DNA from: Spirogloea muscicola
Taxonomy: Eukaryota > Streptophyta > Zygnematophyceae > Spirogloeales > Spirogloeaceae
Direction: 5' to 3'
NCBI GenBank assembly: GCA_009602725.1
Contig: WELB01000204.1
Location: 43,887 to 107,886 of the forward strand
DNA: 64,000 bases
In this document: in pieces, positions 40,785 to 51,401 of the stretch
How positions within the stretch are numbered: position 1 is the stretch's first letter
How the letters are laid out: the number at the start of each line of letters is the position of its first letter
Notes under the pieces: generated by a model
The model's input: only the letters and a program-made list of their open reading frames with translations
Databases searched by the model: none
What the model was told of the DNA's origin: nothing
Position numbers and translations under genes: made by a program

Positions 40785-43056
40785 CTGGCTGCTGTGCACT
40801 TCAGGGTTTCACGCAGACGTGCGTCCTACTCATGGCGTCCCAAGGAACCCACCTCCAACCTCTCTAAGCTGTACGTGCATATACGTGACGGGTATGGCAC
40901 GGACCCCTGCTTTGCTGATGCATTCACATACGATCAAAAATGACATTGGCAAGGTGACGCTATTCTAGTTCCGGACTACACTGCCTTGCACACTAGTATT
41001 ATGCAGGAATTGCATGCGACGGCCTACAGTGCTCATTTGGTGGTTAAAAAGACATGAAGGCAGTAAGCCGTATGATCTGGTGGACTAGTTGTTCGGCCCA
41101 CTCCTTGTACGAAGTTTGTACACTTTGTACACTCCTTCGTACGAGGTTGTGCTACCTGCAAGCGCAGTAAGGCCAGCTATGTGAAGCTTGCCGACTTACT
41201 CGAGCCTTTCAGGTTCCTCAGCAGAATTAGGCAGATGTGAAGCCTTGACTCTATCACCCACCTGCCCAAGACTCGTAAAGGCTTCGATGCAATCGTTGTC
41301 TTTGTTAACCGTCTGAGCAAAGTGGAGCACTTCGATCCTACGCCACCTGCGTATCTGCAACGGAAACCGCTCGTACTTGTGTGAACGAGTATAGAAACTG
41401 CATGGTACCCGCGCGGGCTGTCTCTGACCGTGACCCCCGCTTTACGGGACACTTCTGGAAAGAAGTATGCAGGCTTATGGGCACTCAGCGTTCCATGTTC
41501 AGAGCTTTCCACCACCATGGTGACGGTCAACCTGAGAGGGTCTTAGCGGACATGCTACGGCATCTTGTGAACCCTAGTCAGAGTGAGATGAGGTATCTGG
41601 CTTGGGCAGTGTATGCCGTGAACAACGTCTGGCATGAGTCCACTAAGTATACCCCTTCTTCCTCGATCACAAACGGCATCCCCGAGCAATTTGACAGGTA
41701 GCGAGGCCGAACGCATTTTGGCCGCCACTGCTTTTTCCTGGAAGCTCAGCGGAGGACTCGGCATTTTTTGGTAAGTGCCCAGCAGCGGCAAAAGACATTG
41801 GTCAACATACGCTAATCAATGTCGACGTAATGTGTCTTTCAACGTGGGTGCTCAAAGCTACTGACTACAAAGCACCTTGCGGGCAGTCGGTACACGCAAG
41901 CTGTTACCCAAATGGATTGGACCGTTCCCGTGTTGCGCCTTGTTGTTAAGGTGATATAGAAGCTCGGAACACCGGTACAGTGGCCAATAGTCCCGTTTTC
42001 TACGTGTCCCAGCTTCCAGGCCCTTTCATTCGGATTGCGTGTCCAACCGCCCCCACCTCCCTTCTGGTTGAGGACAAGTTGGAGAATGAGGTGAAGGAAT
42101 TCCTGTTACATTGGAATAGTTTCCATCGGCGTAAGTCCCGAGAGTATCTCGTTAAGTGGCTCGGCTATGGACTGAGCATAGTATATAGGAGCCTGTGGCC
42201 CATCTTGCTAATTGGCCGTCCGCTCTCCACGCGTACCTCGCCAAGGGGTCTTTTCCTCTTTAGCTTGGTTGCCCCAGTGAACGTTAACAACTAGGTGGGA
42301 AGATATGTGACTTTTCCAGATTTGTGAGCGCCAAACAGGCCATTAACGCTTACAGTGTTGTGGGCAAGAGCTCCGGAATTTAGCCAGGCCTTTTGGCCGT
42401 TAGCCTCGTGCCGGACGGTACGAACCGCCCTGGCACTCGTGCTGTTGTCATTCCGTCCAGGCTCGTCTGGGAGGCCTCGCATGCTCCTGGCATGCGCGGT
42501 CCAGACATGCTCGGCGGCATGCGTGGGCCCGGACGCCCCCGCCAGCATGTTCGGTCGCGGTCATGCTCGGCCATGCCCGGCCTCGGCAATGCCTAGCGGC
42601 ATGCTCTGCCGCAGCGAGCAGCCTTGCCGCCTGCTGGAGACAGCTCGGGGTTCCCTCGTCAGGCACGCTCCTCGCGGGCGAGCCTTTGGGCAAGCCATAC
42701 ATACACCCTGGCACGGAGAAGCACGTACTGTTGCACGGAGCACAGAGAGACTCGACCGGAGGCCGGGGCCTCAGTGAAGCTCTGAGAGGCGCAGCCCTGC
42801 GGCTGCCTGCTGCTGTAGACCGCTGCCGCGTGCGGCTCGTTGCCGGCTCTGCTGTGGAGACCTTGGCGGCGTCCCGCGGAGGTAAGTCTGCGCGCCCAGG
42901 AGGTGGAGCTACTACCTGGCGGCAGCGCCACAGGGCAAGTCTTCAGCTGTGCCGGAGTGCTTCCTCGTGGCGGTTGTTTGTCCAAAATGCCCAAGCACTT
43001 AATCCCAATAAGGACGCAATCGGCTCTAAGCTGCCTGTTAGGGACCGAGCGCTACA
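40785..43056 (+). mobile_element. El-9: forward F-type element, 3' half
   Basis: Linker (LSKLYVHIRDGYGTDPCFAD near 40860-40920), integrase core ([20 protein letters not shown] near 41420-41480), chromodomain (REYLVKWLGYG near 42140-42175), polypurine tract AGGTGGGAAGATA and 3' LTR 42306-43056. It shows that F LTRs belong to the same chromovirus lineage. Broken in several places; 5' half absent. Confidence 0.8.
42306..43056 (+). repeat. 3' LTR of El-9 (family F)
   Basis: TGTGACTTTT to AGCGCTACA, 751 bp. Contains CGCGGAGGTAAGTCTGCG near 42876-42893, a strong splice-donor match in the R-U5 part. Confidence 0.85.
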
Positions 43057-43062
43057 ATACCC

Positions 43063-43235
43063 ATTCGTCAGCCTGGTGAAATGTCCGTCTCCAGGCATCA
43101 GTCGAGCCTTTCCTGTGGCACTGACAGTCAAGCTATGTCAGCCGGATAAGGTGTCTGGTGTTTAGGTGTTTAGTCTCCAGGCATCTGTCAACACATTACT
43201 GCTGCATTGACATTCCAGCCATGTATATCGTTACA
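43063..43235 (-). repeat. LTR family Y, terminal fragment
   Basis: Matches 57838-57992 (CGTCAGCCTGGTGAA, CCGTCTCCAGGCATC, CTGCTGCATTGACATTCCAG) and ends TATATCGTTACA. It holds two to three copies of a CTCCAGGCATCTGTCAA motif. Confidence 0.6.
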
Positions 43236-43975
43236 CAGTACCACTCTTAGAGGCTTAGCGTCCTCGCACGCCACATTTCCTTGGGCCTCCTTAGACCAGA
43301 GCCTCATGACACTGCCCTCTCTCGTCGTGGAGCCGCCTGTTGTTAGGACCATCGACTTGCCGCCGCCACCAGCATTGGCCATGTCAATCAATCCTGGCAT
43401 CAGGCTTGCCTAGCAGGTTGAAAATCAGGCCTGCCTAGCCATGAATTGGTCAACACGACGTCATTGGACTTCATCGGTTCAAGCAAGGAAGATCGGTGGT
43501 GGGATGAGAGGCAAGACCCGCCCTGTAGCCCCCATCTTGCCTTCGTTCGCAGTGCCTTGTCCAAAGGGCCCTTGCCTTACGAAGTTGCTCAACGTCCCAC
43601 ACACACCAATGCCATCATGGCTTCCTGATACAAGACACATTCTTCGTTACCGGAGCGGTACTCCCTTCATCTTCACCAGAAGCTCCGAGCCACACGCAAA
43701 GCCGTCCATTGGTTGTCGCCAGTGGGCACGTCGTTTCTTGGGGGAGCCACATTGGCTTCTAGCCCTGGCAGTTTCCAAGATGGACCTTGTCCTTCAACGC
43801 AAACGTCAAAGGAGGTTGGATTCCAGCACCAGCAGCCATGGTGCAGCAGCAGCAGCAGCAGCAGAATAATAGCACCGGCAGCTACCTCAGCAGCAGCATG
43901 AATACCACGATCAGCAACAGCAGGAATACAGCCAGGAGAAATAGATTTATCGTCATTCTCTGACTCTTTAGCATC
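43236..43975. other. Unassigned DNA with a CAG microsatellite
   Basis: Six to seven CAG units near 43843-43864. The plus-strand ORF 43441-43869 (142 codons) has no domain I know. It may be internal DNA of a Y-type element or host sequence. Confidence 0.3.
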
Positions 43976-44467
43976 TGTAACGTCCCTACCCGTTACGTGA
44001 CGTCTGATCTTAAACGCTAACGCGTAGTAACTGTGCGCGGCCCAGTGTCATCAGATTCCCGCGCCCGACTGACACGTGGACGACGCGCGACGGTGACGCG
44101 CGGCGCGCCAGCAGAGGAGCTGCTCGGTGGTCTGTCGGAAGTGCCGCCGTCGCATCGCAGCCGCGGCGCCGGCCGCCGCCGCATTGCCGCCGCGCCGCCG
44201 GAGNGCCACTGCGGCCGGTGCGTCGCCGCCGCGCTGTGGGGTGCCGCTGACTCGTAGTGACACACTTGTGACGCGGGTGGCGCCGCGACTCGCCTGACGG
44301 CGCCACGCCGCGCAGGGCGGCGCCGCTTCCAAAAGGAAGCCGCGTGGCATGGCTCTCGCAACCCACCTGCCCTCACAATCGTACTTCCCTTGTCGGGCCC
44401 GCCTTCTCGAAGGTGGGCCTTGAGGCGAGCCTCCCAGAGACCCCTGGGGAGGGTGGCACTTGAATTA
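43976..44467 (+). repeat. LTR family B, forward, U3 half
   Basis: TGTAACGTCC start, GCCGCC-rich U3 and the module GGGCCCGCCTTCTCGAAGGT near 44395-44415. It stops at the TATA position and passes into AGGGCCAATGTACACC. Confidence 0.75.
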
Positions 44468-44998
44468 ATAATAGGGCCAATGTACACCGGGACGGACGGA
44501 CGGGCGGAGGGGAACGTGTCGCACAGTGTATGGGAACGCCCGGCTTTACAAGCTTGCGCGCCCGGACGCGGACGCGCGCAACGGAGGCGCCACATCGGGC
44601 GTGGGCTAGGACGCCTTCTGCAAACGTTAAGGAGGAAACGGCGCCGTTTGCCAAAGTGTTTGCTGACTAGAACGCCTTTGACCACCCGTTGAGGAAGAAA
44701 CGACGCCGTTTGCCACGAGGGCGGACGAATTGGGCCCTCCTCCCGAGGAGGGCCCAGTTCCGTCCAATCCCCCCCCCTCCCCCCCGTTCCGCACGTGCAG
44801 GCGGCCCCGGCCTCCGTGGCCGCCTCCTCCCTCCTGACAGGGCTGACGCCAGGCGTCCGTCTGTCCGTCCCGTAAGCTGCTTACCATCACACGTGATGAG
44901 GGACATGGAGCCACTGCGCCATCGACTCGCCGTTTGGCACGCGTCGGCGAGCATGGGAAGGGATGGCGAAGGGGAGCTCCTCGGCATGGGAGCGATCC
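44468..44998. other. Unassigned GC-rich DNA with repeats and a hairpin
   Basis: Two units of about 61 bp (44608-44668, 44669-44728) each carry AAACGNCGCCGTTT; the first is a perfect palindrome (44636-44649). An 11-base-arm hairpin follows (44732-44755), then a C tract. No coding domain seen. Confidence 0.45.
44732..44755. other. Perfect hairpin, 11-base arms, 2-base loop
   Basis: GGGCCCTCCTC-CC-GAGGAGGGCCC, with partly paired outer flanks. Role unknown. Confidence 0.6.
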
Positions 44999-45377
44999 TG
45001 TGACGTTCTGATCCCTATACACACAGTAAGGGATTAGAACGTTCTTGTGGTTTCGGTCGCTGATTTAGAGACAAATTCCCAGCACAGTGAAGCACCACGT
45101 GTACAACGCAGCGGAATACCTTGCCCTGAGGCGCCGCCAACAGGCGGCGACTCACGTACGCCCAGCAACTGTCCCAAAGAAAGCAGCCGCAGTCTACCTT
45201 CAGGAGAGCCGATGAAGTTCCGCAGAGAAAGGTTGCGGCGTCGGGCTGCACAGCAGGCAGCAGCAGGGGCTGCGTCGACAGCCGCGGCAGCAGGCGGCAG
45301 CAGGGCTGCGCGCCTCTCTCTTGCGTGGGCTTCGCTTGACTTACCGGGTGGCCCGAGTCTGGTCTCAGCCCTACTTA
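44999..45377 (-). repeat. LTR family B, reversed, R-U5 half
   Basis: TGTGACGTTC start, hairpin GCCGCCAACAGGCGGC (45134-45149), ending at GGTCTCAGCCCTACTTA, that is at the TATA position, and passing into GGGCCAATATACAC. Confidence 0.75.
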
Positions 45378-45903
45378 GGGCCAATATACACGCTGGCCCA
45401 AGCTGTGCAAAGCACAGTCCTGCACTTCATCCAGCTCAAAATGCTGAAGCTGCTCTGGCACTTCTGCCACTCTTAGCCCTAGTCCAGCACTGGAGCCAAA
45501 GCTCCTACAGCAATCTGAACAGCACAAAGACAGTCGGCCACTAGACGGCTGACACCACATGCAGACGCCACATAGTCTTGTACAGGGATGTTTATTTTGG
45601 ATGGCAGAAATCACCAAACAGAGCTCAAGGACGATAAACACAAATTACGGCCTCGAGCACATAGTCAACCTTCACCTCCCAACCGCTGCTGACTTAAACT
45701 CCATGCTGACAAGCAGACAGTCCTGATAACAGCAGGTGATGCGCGCGTGAAGGGTTGACTCGGCAACAGCTGCCGTTGGGGTGCCATTGGCGACAAAGGC
45801 ACCTTCCGATCAACTCGCCGCCAAGGTCGATAGTGATGGCCCTTCCGGACCTCTGCCGACGCCACGTTATCGCTACTGCTGGCAGCAACGGTCCCTCCGG
45901 AAC
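45378..45903. other. Unassigned DNA left of El-10
   Basis: AT-richer. Small minus-strand ORFs lack known domains. It continues at 56834 on the other side of El-10, so it probably belongs to the host of that insertion, possibly a Y-type element. Confidence 0.35.
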
Positions 45904-46581
45904 TGAAACGTTTTAAGCCCTAGACACGCAGTTAGAGGTTAATACGTCCTGATTTGACTTCGGACCTAGGGAGTTTAGGAACTACCCCCTTACAAAGTGA
46001 AAACGCCAGTGCACACAGAACACATACGCGCATAACGCGCAGCGGAATTCTTACTCTGAGGCACCGTCAAAAGGCGGCGACTCTACTGAGGGTCTAGATT
46101 AGTATCCCCAGATGGGGCGCAAGCATGGCACTTACACAGAGCCGGCGATGGATGCAGCGACGAGCTGCGGCGACGGGCTGAGCAGCAGACGGCAGCAGGA
46201 AAACTGTGGCGGCGGCTGCGGCAGCAGGCAAGCAGGGCTGTGCCTCTCTCGGCGTCACGGGTCCGACTGGGCAGTCTGGCCTCGGCAGACTACAGATAGC
46301 GTTCCACCTGCCACCCCTCCCCAGGGGTGTGACGAGGGTCGTCCCAGGGCCCACCCTCGGAAGGACGGCCCCAACAATGGGGACACAGAATACGTGTGTG
46401 ACGAGGGGAACCCCAGGGGCCCACCCTTGGCGGGGCTCGCCCGAGAGCGAGCCCGACATCGGGAATAGCTACACAGGGTGCAGCGGATTGACCGTCACCG
46501 TGGAGGACGCCCAACGGTGACGAGACGATAATGGAAGGTTACCGGCACCGTTGGCACCCTTTAACGGCGGGTAACGATGCA
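45904..46581 (-). repeat. 3' LTR of El-10 (family D)
   Basis: TGAAACGTTT to TAACGATGCA, 678 bp, followed by TACCTCCCCACTTA. Confidence 0.9.
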
Positions 46582-47136
46582 TACCTCCCCACTTAGATAT
46601 TCACGTCCAACAACAAGGACACAATAGCTGAGACAAAATCACCCGAAGAGATTACATTCGACGGGTGCGTTTAGCACTACAACGCATAGGGGTGACATAC
46701 CCCTGTGCAAGGTATATACGGAGAACGGACGGGCAGTTGGCAAGATTGGCCTCAGGTTCCCACGTATTGTGCTCAGGCCCATAGCCTAGCCACTTGACAA
46801 GATACTCTCGGGACGTACGTCGCCCACGGAGGTTGTTGCGGTGAGACAATATCTCCTCCGCCTCAAACTCTTTCTCACCTGCAACGACAAGGGGAGGTGG
46901 GGGCAATTGAACAAGACCAATCGTATGGAATGGCTCGAGCTGGGATACATGGAATACTCTGTGGATCTTCCATCGTACCGGGGTATCAAGCTCATATGCG
47001 ACCTTGCCAACCAGGCGCACAACACGAAAGGGTCACTTGGGCAGCAACTTAGGCGTCCCGACAGCCCGCAAAGAGAGATGCTTTGTGCTGAGTTGCACTT
47101 GAGCACCCACGTTGAAAGATACATCACGACGACGTC
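46582..47136 (-). pseudogene. El-10 3' UTR, chromodomain and integrase tail
   Basis: Chromodomain wording SREYLVKWLGYGPEHNTWEP near 46760-46820, integrase barrel VGKVAYELDTPVRWKIHRVF near 46950-47015. Open over about 120 codons. Confidence 0.85.
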
Positions 47137-47157
47137 TGTAACGGCGGGGACGTTACA

Positions 47158-48852
47158 TTCCTCCCCACTTAGATGTTCACGTCCTCGGGAACTAGGACAC
47201 GACACCACGAACCCGAAAAGCTCAACTTCGACGGGGGCGTGTGGTACTACGACGCAAAGGGAAATGCCCCTTTGGCAAGATACTTACGGAGAACGGCGCG
47301 ACAATGGGCAAGATTGGCCGCCGGTTCCCACGTATTGTGCTCAGGTCCATAATTGAGCCACTCGACAAAATACTTTCGGGACTTACGTCGCCGACGGAGT
47401 TTGTCGCGGTGAGACAAGATCTCCTCCACCATACTCCTCATTCCCAACGACGAGGGGAGGTGGGGGCGGTTGGACACGACCATCCGAATGGAATGGTTCG
47501 AGCTGGAACACATGGAATACTTTGTGGAATTTCCATTGTACCGGTGTATCCAGCTTCTAAGCGGACCGACGCGGCGCATTACACGAAAAGGTCCAACCCA
47601 CTGTGGCAGCAACTTAGGAGTACCGACAGCCCGCAAGGAGGGGTGCTGTGTTCTTAAGAGCACTTGAGCACCAGTGTCGAAGGAATTTTTCCGACGACGT
47701 CGATCAGCATACTCCTTTTGCCGTTGCTGGGCAATCTCCAAGCATTGCCCAGTTCTCCGCTGAGCTTCCAGGAGGTTACTGGTAAAAGGGTTACAGCGGT
47801 CGACACGTGTTCCGACCTCCCCACCTGTAAGGGTACTCGGGGATGCTGACCGTAGTTGAGGAAGAAAGGGGTGGATTCATGGAAGGCATTGCTTGCTGAA
47901 GCAAGATACTCATCCCAGTCACTTCGGCTGGGGTATACAAAGTGCCTTACCATGTCCGGCAAAACCCGATTCATCAATTCCCTCTGACCATCCGTTTGAG
48001 GGTGGAAAGACGTGGTCATGGATTGCTGGGTGCCAATCAGCCTGCACACTTCTTTCCAGAAGTGCCCCGTAAAGCGAGGGTCGCGGTCGGACACGATTCG
48101 CTTGGGAACTCCGTGCAGTTTCCGTACTCGCTCCACAAACAAACCAGCAAATTCATTGGCTGACAACTTTGTGGTCGTAGGCACAAAATGCGCCATTTCA
48201 CTCAAACGATCCACAAATACGACGATGGCGTCACAGCCGTTCCGCGTCATCGGCAACTGGGTCATGAAATCCACATCAGACCAGTCCCTCGGAGGAATCT
48301 CCAACTGTTGGAGCAATTCGGCAGTTGTAGGAGAGCGTGCCTTACTGCGCTGGCAGGCGACACAAGTCTTCACCAAAAGACTTCACTTGGACTTTTGAGT
48401 CCGGCCACCAGAAGAGAAGCCGGACAGCTTTCTCTGTCTTGCCCATACCCAAATGACCACCATACGGAGGCTTATGCAGTTCTTGCAAGATACTGCTGCA
48501 CAAGGCATTGCAGTCAGGGACTACAATGGCGTCACCTCGCCATAGAATGCCTTGGTCATTTACTAGTGTGCGTGTATTGGTTTCATCTGCAAACCATGGG
48601 TCTGTGCCATACCCATCACGAAAACGCACATACAGCTCAGAGAGGTTGGCGGTAGACTGCCCAGCAGGTCCACGAGTAGGCCGCACGTCTGCGGTCTGAA
48701 CCCTTGAAGCGTGCAAGACAGCCGCCACAGCAGCCTCTGTAATGTTACGGCTCACCGAATCCGCAACATTTTTACTTCCAGAGCGGTACAATCACTGGAA
48801 ACGGAATGTGGCCATGCACTTAGCTCACGGTGCTTGACGCCTGCTCGATTGC
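47158..48852 (-). pseudogene. El-11 chromodomain, integrase and RNase H end
   Basis: Chromodomain (EWLNYGPEHNTWEPAANLAH near 47310-47370), integrase core open for about 240 codons at 47654-48376 ([40 protein letters not shown]), zinc-binding linker (LHKPPYGGHLGMGKTEKAVR near 48430-48490), and RNase H tail to 48850. It is among the best-kept integrase stretches in the window, yet broken. Confidence 0.85.
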
Positions 48853-48904
48853 TGTTGTGTGTGACAGTAGGTCAACGGGCAATGACCTACTGTCACACAC
48901 AACA
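48853..48904. repeat. 22-bp perfect inverted repeat, 8-bp spacer, at an LTR boundary
   Basis: Arms 48853-48874 and 48883-48904 are exact reverse complements (TGTTGTGTGTGACAGTAGGT and on). The first arm is normal RNase H coding sequence (compare 51319-51340). The second is its copy in reverse and ends exactly where a B LTR starts at 48905. Confidence 0.9.
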
Positions 48905-49250
48905 TGAAGCATTCCTGACCCTTAAGACACAGTCGAGGGTCAGTTATGTCCTGATTGAATCCGGTCGTTGGAATTTTGAGACAAACCCCCAGCACAGCGA
49001 AGCACCACGTGTATCACACAGCGGAAGTCTTGGCCTGAGATGCTGCCGACAGTCAGCAGCTCACCTCTCAAGTGCGGGCCAGCGACTGCAGTCACAGTCT
49101 TACTCACAGAGAGCCGATGAAGATCCGCCACGACGGGATGCGGCGACGGGCTACGGCAGCAGGCAGCAGCAGGGCTGCGTCGGCGGGCTGCAGCAGCAGG
49201 CGGCAGCAGGGCTGCGCCTCTCTCTCGCGGGCTTCACTGAGATTGACCGA
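48905..49250 (-). repeat. B R-U5 copy, reversed, ending near the RNA start site
   Basis: TGAAGCATTCC start; stem GCTGCC-GACA-GTCAGC near 49040; ends at GATTGACCGA, about 40 bp downstream of where TATAAG lies in complete B LTRs. U3 is absent. The span matches what minus strong-stop cDNA would contain. Confidence 0.75.
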
Positions 49251-49306
49251 GTTCAATCAGGACATAACTGACCCTCGACTGTGTCTTAAGGGTTAGGAAT
49301 GCTTCA
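49251..49306 (+). repeat. B U5 end, forward
   Basis: TTCAATCAGGACATAACTGA to GGAATGCTTCA, the exact reverse of 48905-48960, giving a second, longer inverted repeat. Confidence 0.85.
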
Positions 49307-49373
49307 CTGGTATCAGAGGTTCGTGGTGTCGTGTCCTAGTTCCCGAAGACTTGAACATCTAAGTGGGGAGGAA
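49307..49373 (+). other. Minimal internal region: primer-binding site, 3' UTR, polypurine tract
   Basis: TGGTATCAGAG at 49308-49318 runs directly into the 3' UTR found at 47158-47215 (in reverse) and AAGTGGGGAGGAA before the LTR at 49374. Only 67 bp between LTR ends, as in TRIM-like elements. Confidence 0.8.
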
Positions 49374-50308
49374 TGTAACGTCCACGCCGTTACGGGACGC
49401 TTAAGTCCGAGTTAAGCGCTAGCGTGTAACCACTGACGCGCACGTGCCTGACGCGTGCGACGCGCGTGCGACCCGCGAGCGACCCGCGTGAGGTGTCGCG
49501 CGGTGTGACGCGCCTGCTGACGATGTGACGTGCAGGCGCGGCCGCCTCCAGCAGAGGTGGCCAATCCTGGACTTCCGGAGAGAAGCTCCTCGGCATATTC
49601 TGGTATCTGCCGACACACTCGTTATGACGTGTATGTGACACGTGTGGCGCGCCCGTGACGCCGCGCCACCCCCGTGACGCACTGGCGGCGCCGCAAGCCG
49701 GCGCCGCAGGGCGCCGCTCGGCGGCGCCGCAGTCAGAGCGCCGCCGCTCGGCGGCGCCGCAGGCTGGCCGCCATTGGCCGCCACTGGCCACCACTTCCAG
49801 AAGGAAGCCGCGTGGCCTGGCCACGTACTAGATTGCCCTTGTCAGGCCCGCCTCCCCGAGGTGGGCCCTGAGACGAACCTCCCAGAGACCCCTGGGGAGG
49901 GTCGCACATGAAGCACTACAAGTAGGGCTGAGACCAGGCTCAGGGCAATGGGTCCAAGTCAGCCCACGCGAGAGTGAGGCGCGCAGCCCTGCTGCCGCCT
50001 GCTGCCGCAGCTCGTCCACGCAGGCCTGCTGCTGCCTGCTGCTGCAGCCCGACGCCGCAACCCGTCGCTGCGGATCTTCATCGGCTCTCCTGTAAGTAGA
50101 CTGTGGCTGCTCCCACTGGGGACAGTTGCTGGCCCGTACCTGATGAGGTGAGTCGCCGCCTGTCGGCGGCGCCTCAGGGCAAGGTATTCCGCTGCGTAGT
50201 ACACGTGGTGCTTCTCTGTGCTGGGGGTTTGTCTCTAAACCCCAGCGACCGAAATCAATAAGGACTTACTGACCCCTGACTGTGCTCTTAAGGGTCAGGA
50301 ACGTCACA
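49374..50308 (+). repeat. Complete B LTR, right end of El-11
   Basis: TGTAACGTCC to AACGTCACA, 935 bp. It has a GCCGCC-repeat U3 (49680-49790), a TACAAG box near 49917, a CTG-rich R region and hairpin GTCGCCGCCTGTCGGCGGCG near 50153-50172. Confidence 0.92.
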
Positions 50309-51401
50309 ACGTCGATCAGCAAACTCTTTTTGCCGTTGCTGGGCAATCTCTAAGCATTGCCGAGCCCTCCGCTGAGCTTTCAGGAGGTTACCGGTAAAGG
50401 TTACTGCGGGCCGGCACAAGTTCCGGCCTCCCGATCTTTAAAGGTGCTCGGGACTGCTGACCGTATCTAAGGAAGAAAGGTGTGTTTTTAGTGGACTCAT
50501 GGAAGGCATTGTTCACTGCGTACTCCGCTGGAGCAAGTAACTCATCCCGGTCACTTTGGCTGGGGTTTACATAACGCCGTAACATGTCCTCCAAAACCCT
50601 CATCCTTCTTGTCTGACCGTTTGGGGGTGGAAAGCCGTGGACGTGAATTGCTGGGTGCCAAAGAGCCTGCACAATGCTTTCCAGAAGTGCCCCGTCAAGC
50701 TATGATCGCGGTCAGACACGATACGCTCGGGAACTCCGTGCAATTCCATATACGATCCACGAACGTACCAGCAAACTTTGTGGCTGACACCTTTGTGGTT
50801 GTAGGCGAAAAATGCGCCAATTCACTCAAACGATCCACAATGCGCAATGGCGTCATAGCCGTTCCGCGGCATAGGCAACTGGGTGATAGAATCCACACTT
50901 ACATCAGACCAGTTCCTCGGAGGGATCTCCAACGGTTGGAGCAGTTCGGCAGGCATATGGTAGCGTGCCTTACTGCGCTGGCAGGTGGCACAAGTCTCCA
51001 TAAAAGACTCCATTATCGGTCATTTACGAGTGTGTGTGTATTGGTTTCACTTTCAAACCATGGGTCTGTGCCATACCCTCACGAATGCGCACATACGGCT
51101 CAGAGAGGTTGGCGGTGGACTGCCGAGCAGCTCCACGAGTAGGCCGCACGTCTGCGGTCCCAACCCCTGAAGCGTGCAAGACAACCGCTACACCAGCCCC
51201 TGCAATGTTGCGGGTTACCGGGTCTGTAACATTCATCCTTCGAGGGCCGTACTCCTACTGGAAACGGAATGCCACTATGCACTCTGCCCACCGTGCTTGA
51301 CGCCTGCTCAATTGCTGTTTTGTGTGAAAGTAGGTCAACGGGCAATGATCCATAAAGACTCTATTCAACACCCTCGAGATAGCATCGCCACACACGTAGG
51401 G
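50309..51401 (-). pseudogene. El-10 integrase and start of RNase H tail
   Basis: Integrase traces ([20 protein letters not shown] near 50510-50580; DSITQLPMPRNGYDAI near 50840-50890), linker NLSEPYVRIREGM near 51080-51120, RNase H wording LTYFHTKQQLSRRQARWAEC near 51280-51340. Broken. Confidence 0.8.

Larger units (their letters stand above)
47137..50308. mobile_element. El-11: B-type composite with two outward-facing 3' ends, target duplication ACGTC
   Basis: ACGTC at 47132-47136 and 50309-50313 brackets one insertion. Left end: a 21-bp B terminus, polypurine tract, then minus-strand chromodomain, integrase and RNase H (47158-48852). Middle: a 22-bp inverted repeat (48853-48904), a reversed B R-U5 copy (48905-49250), a forward B U5 end (49251-49306). 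Right end: primer-binding site, about 50 bp of 3' UTR, polypurine tract and a full forward B LTR (49374-50308). Both ends read polypurine tract then LTR outward, which a normal provirus does not. It looks like a rearranged reverse-transcription product that was integrated. Confidence 0.85.

Noticed and set aside
43441-43869. 142-codon ORF with a CAG tract as a host gene
   Set aside because: No domain, no splice context, and composition explained by the microsatellite. Left as unassigned.
44732-44755. Rho-independent terminator
   Set aside because: No U tract follows, and nothing else here is bacterial.
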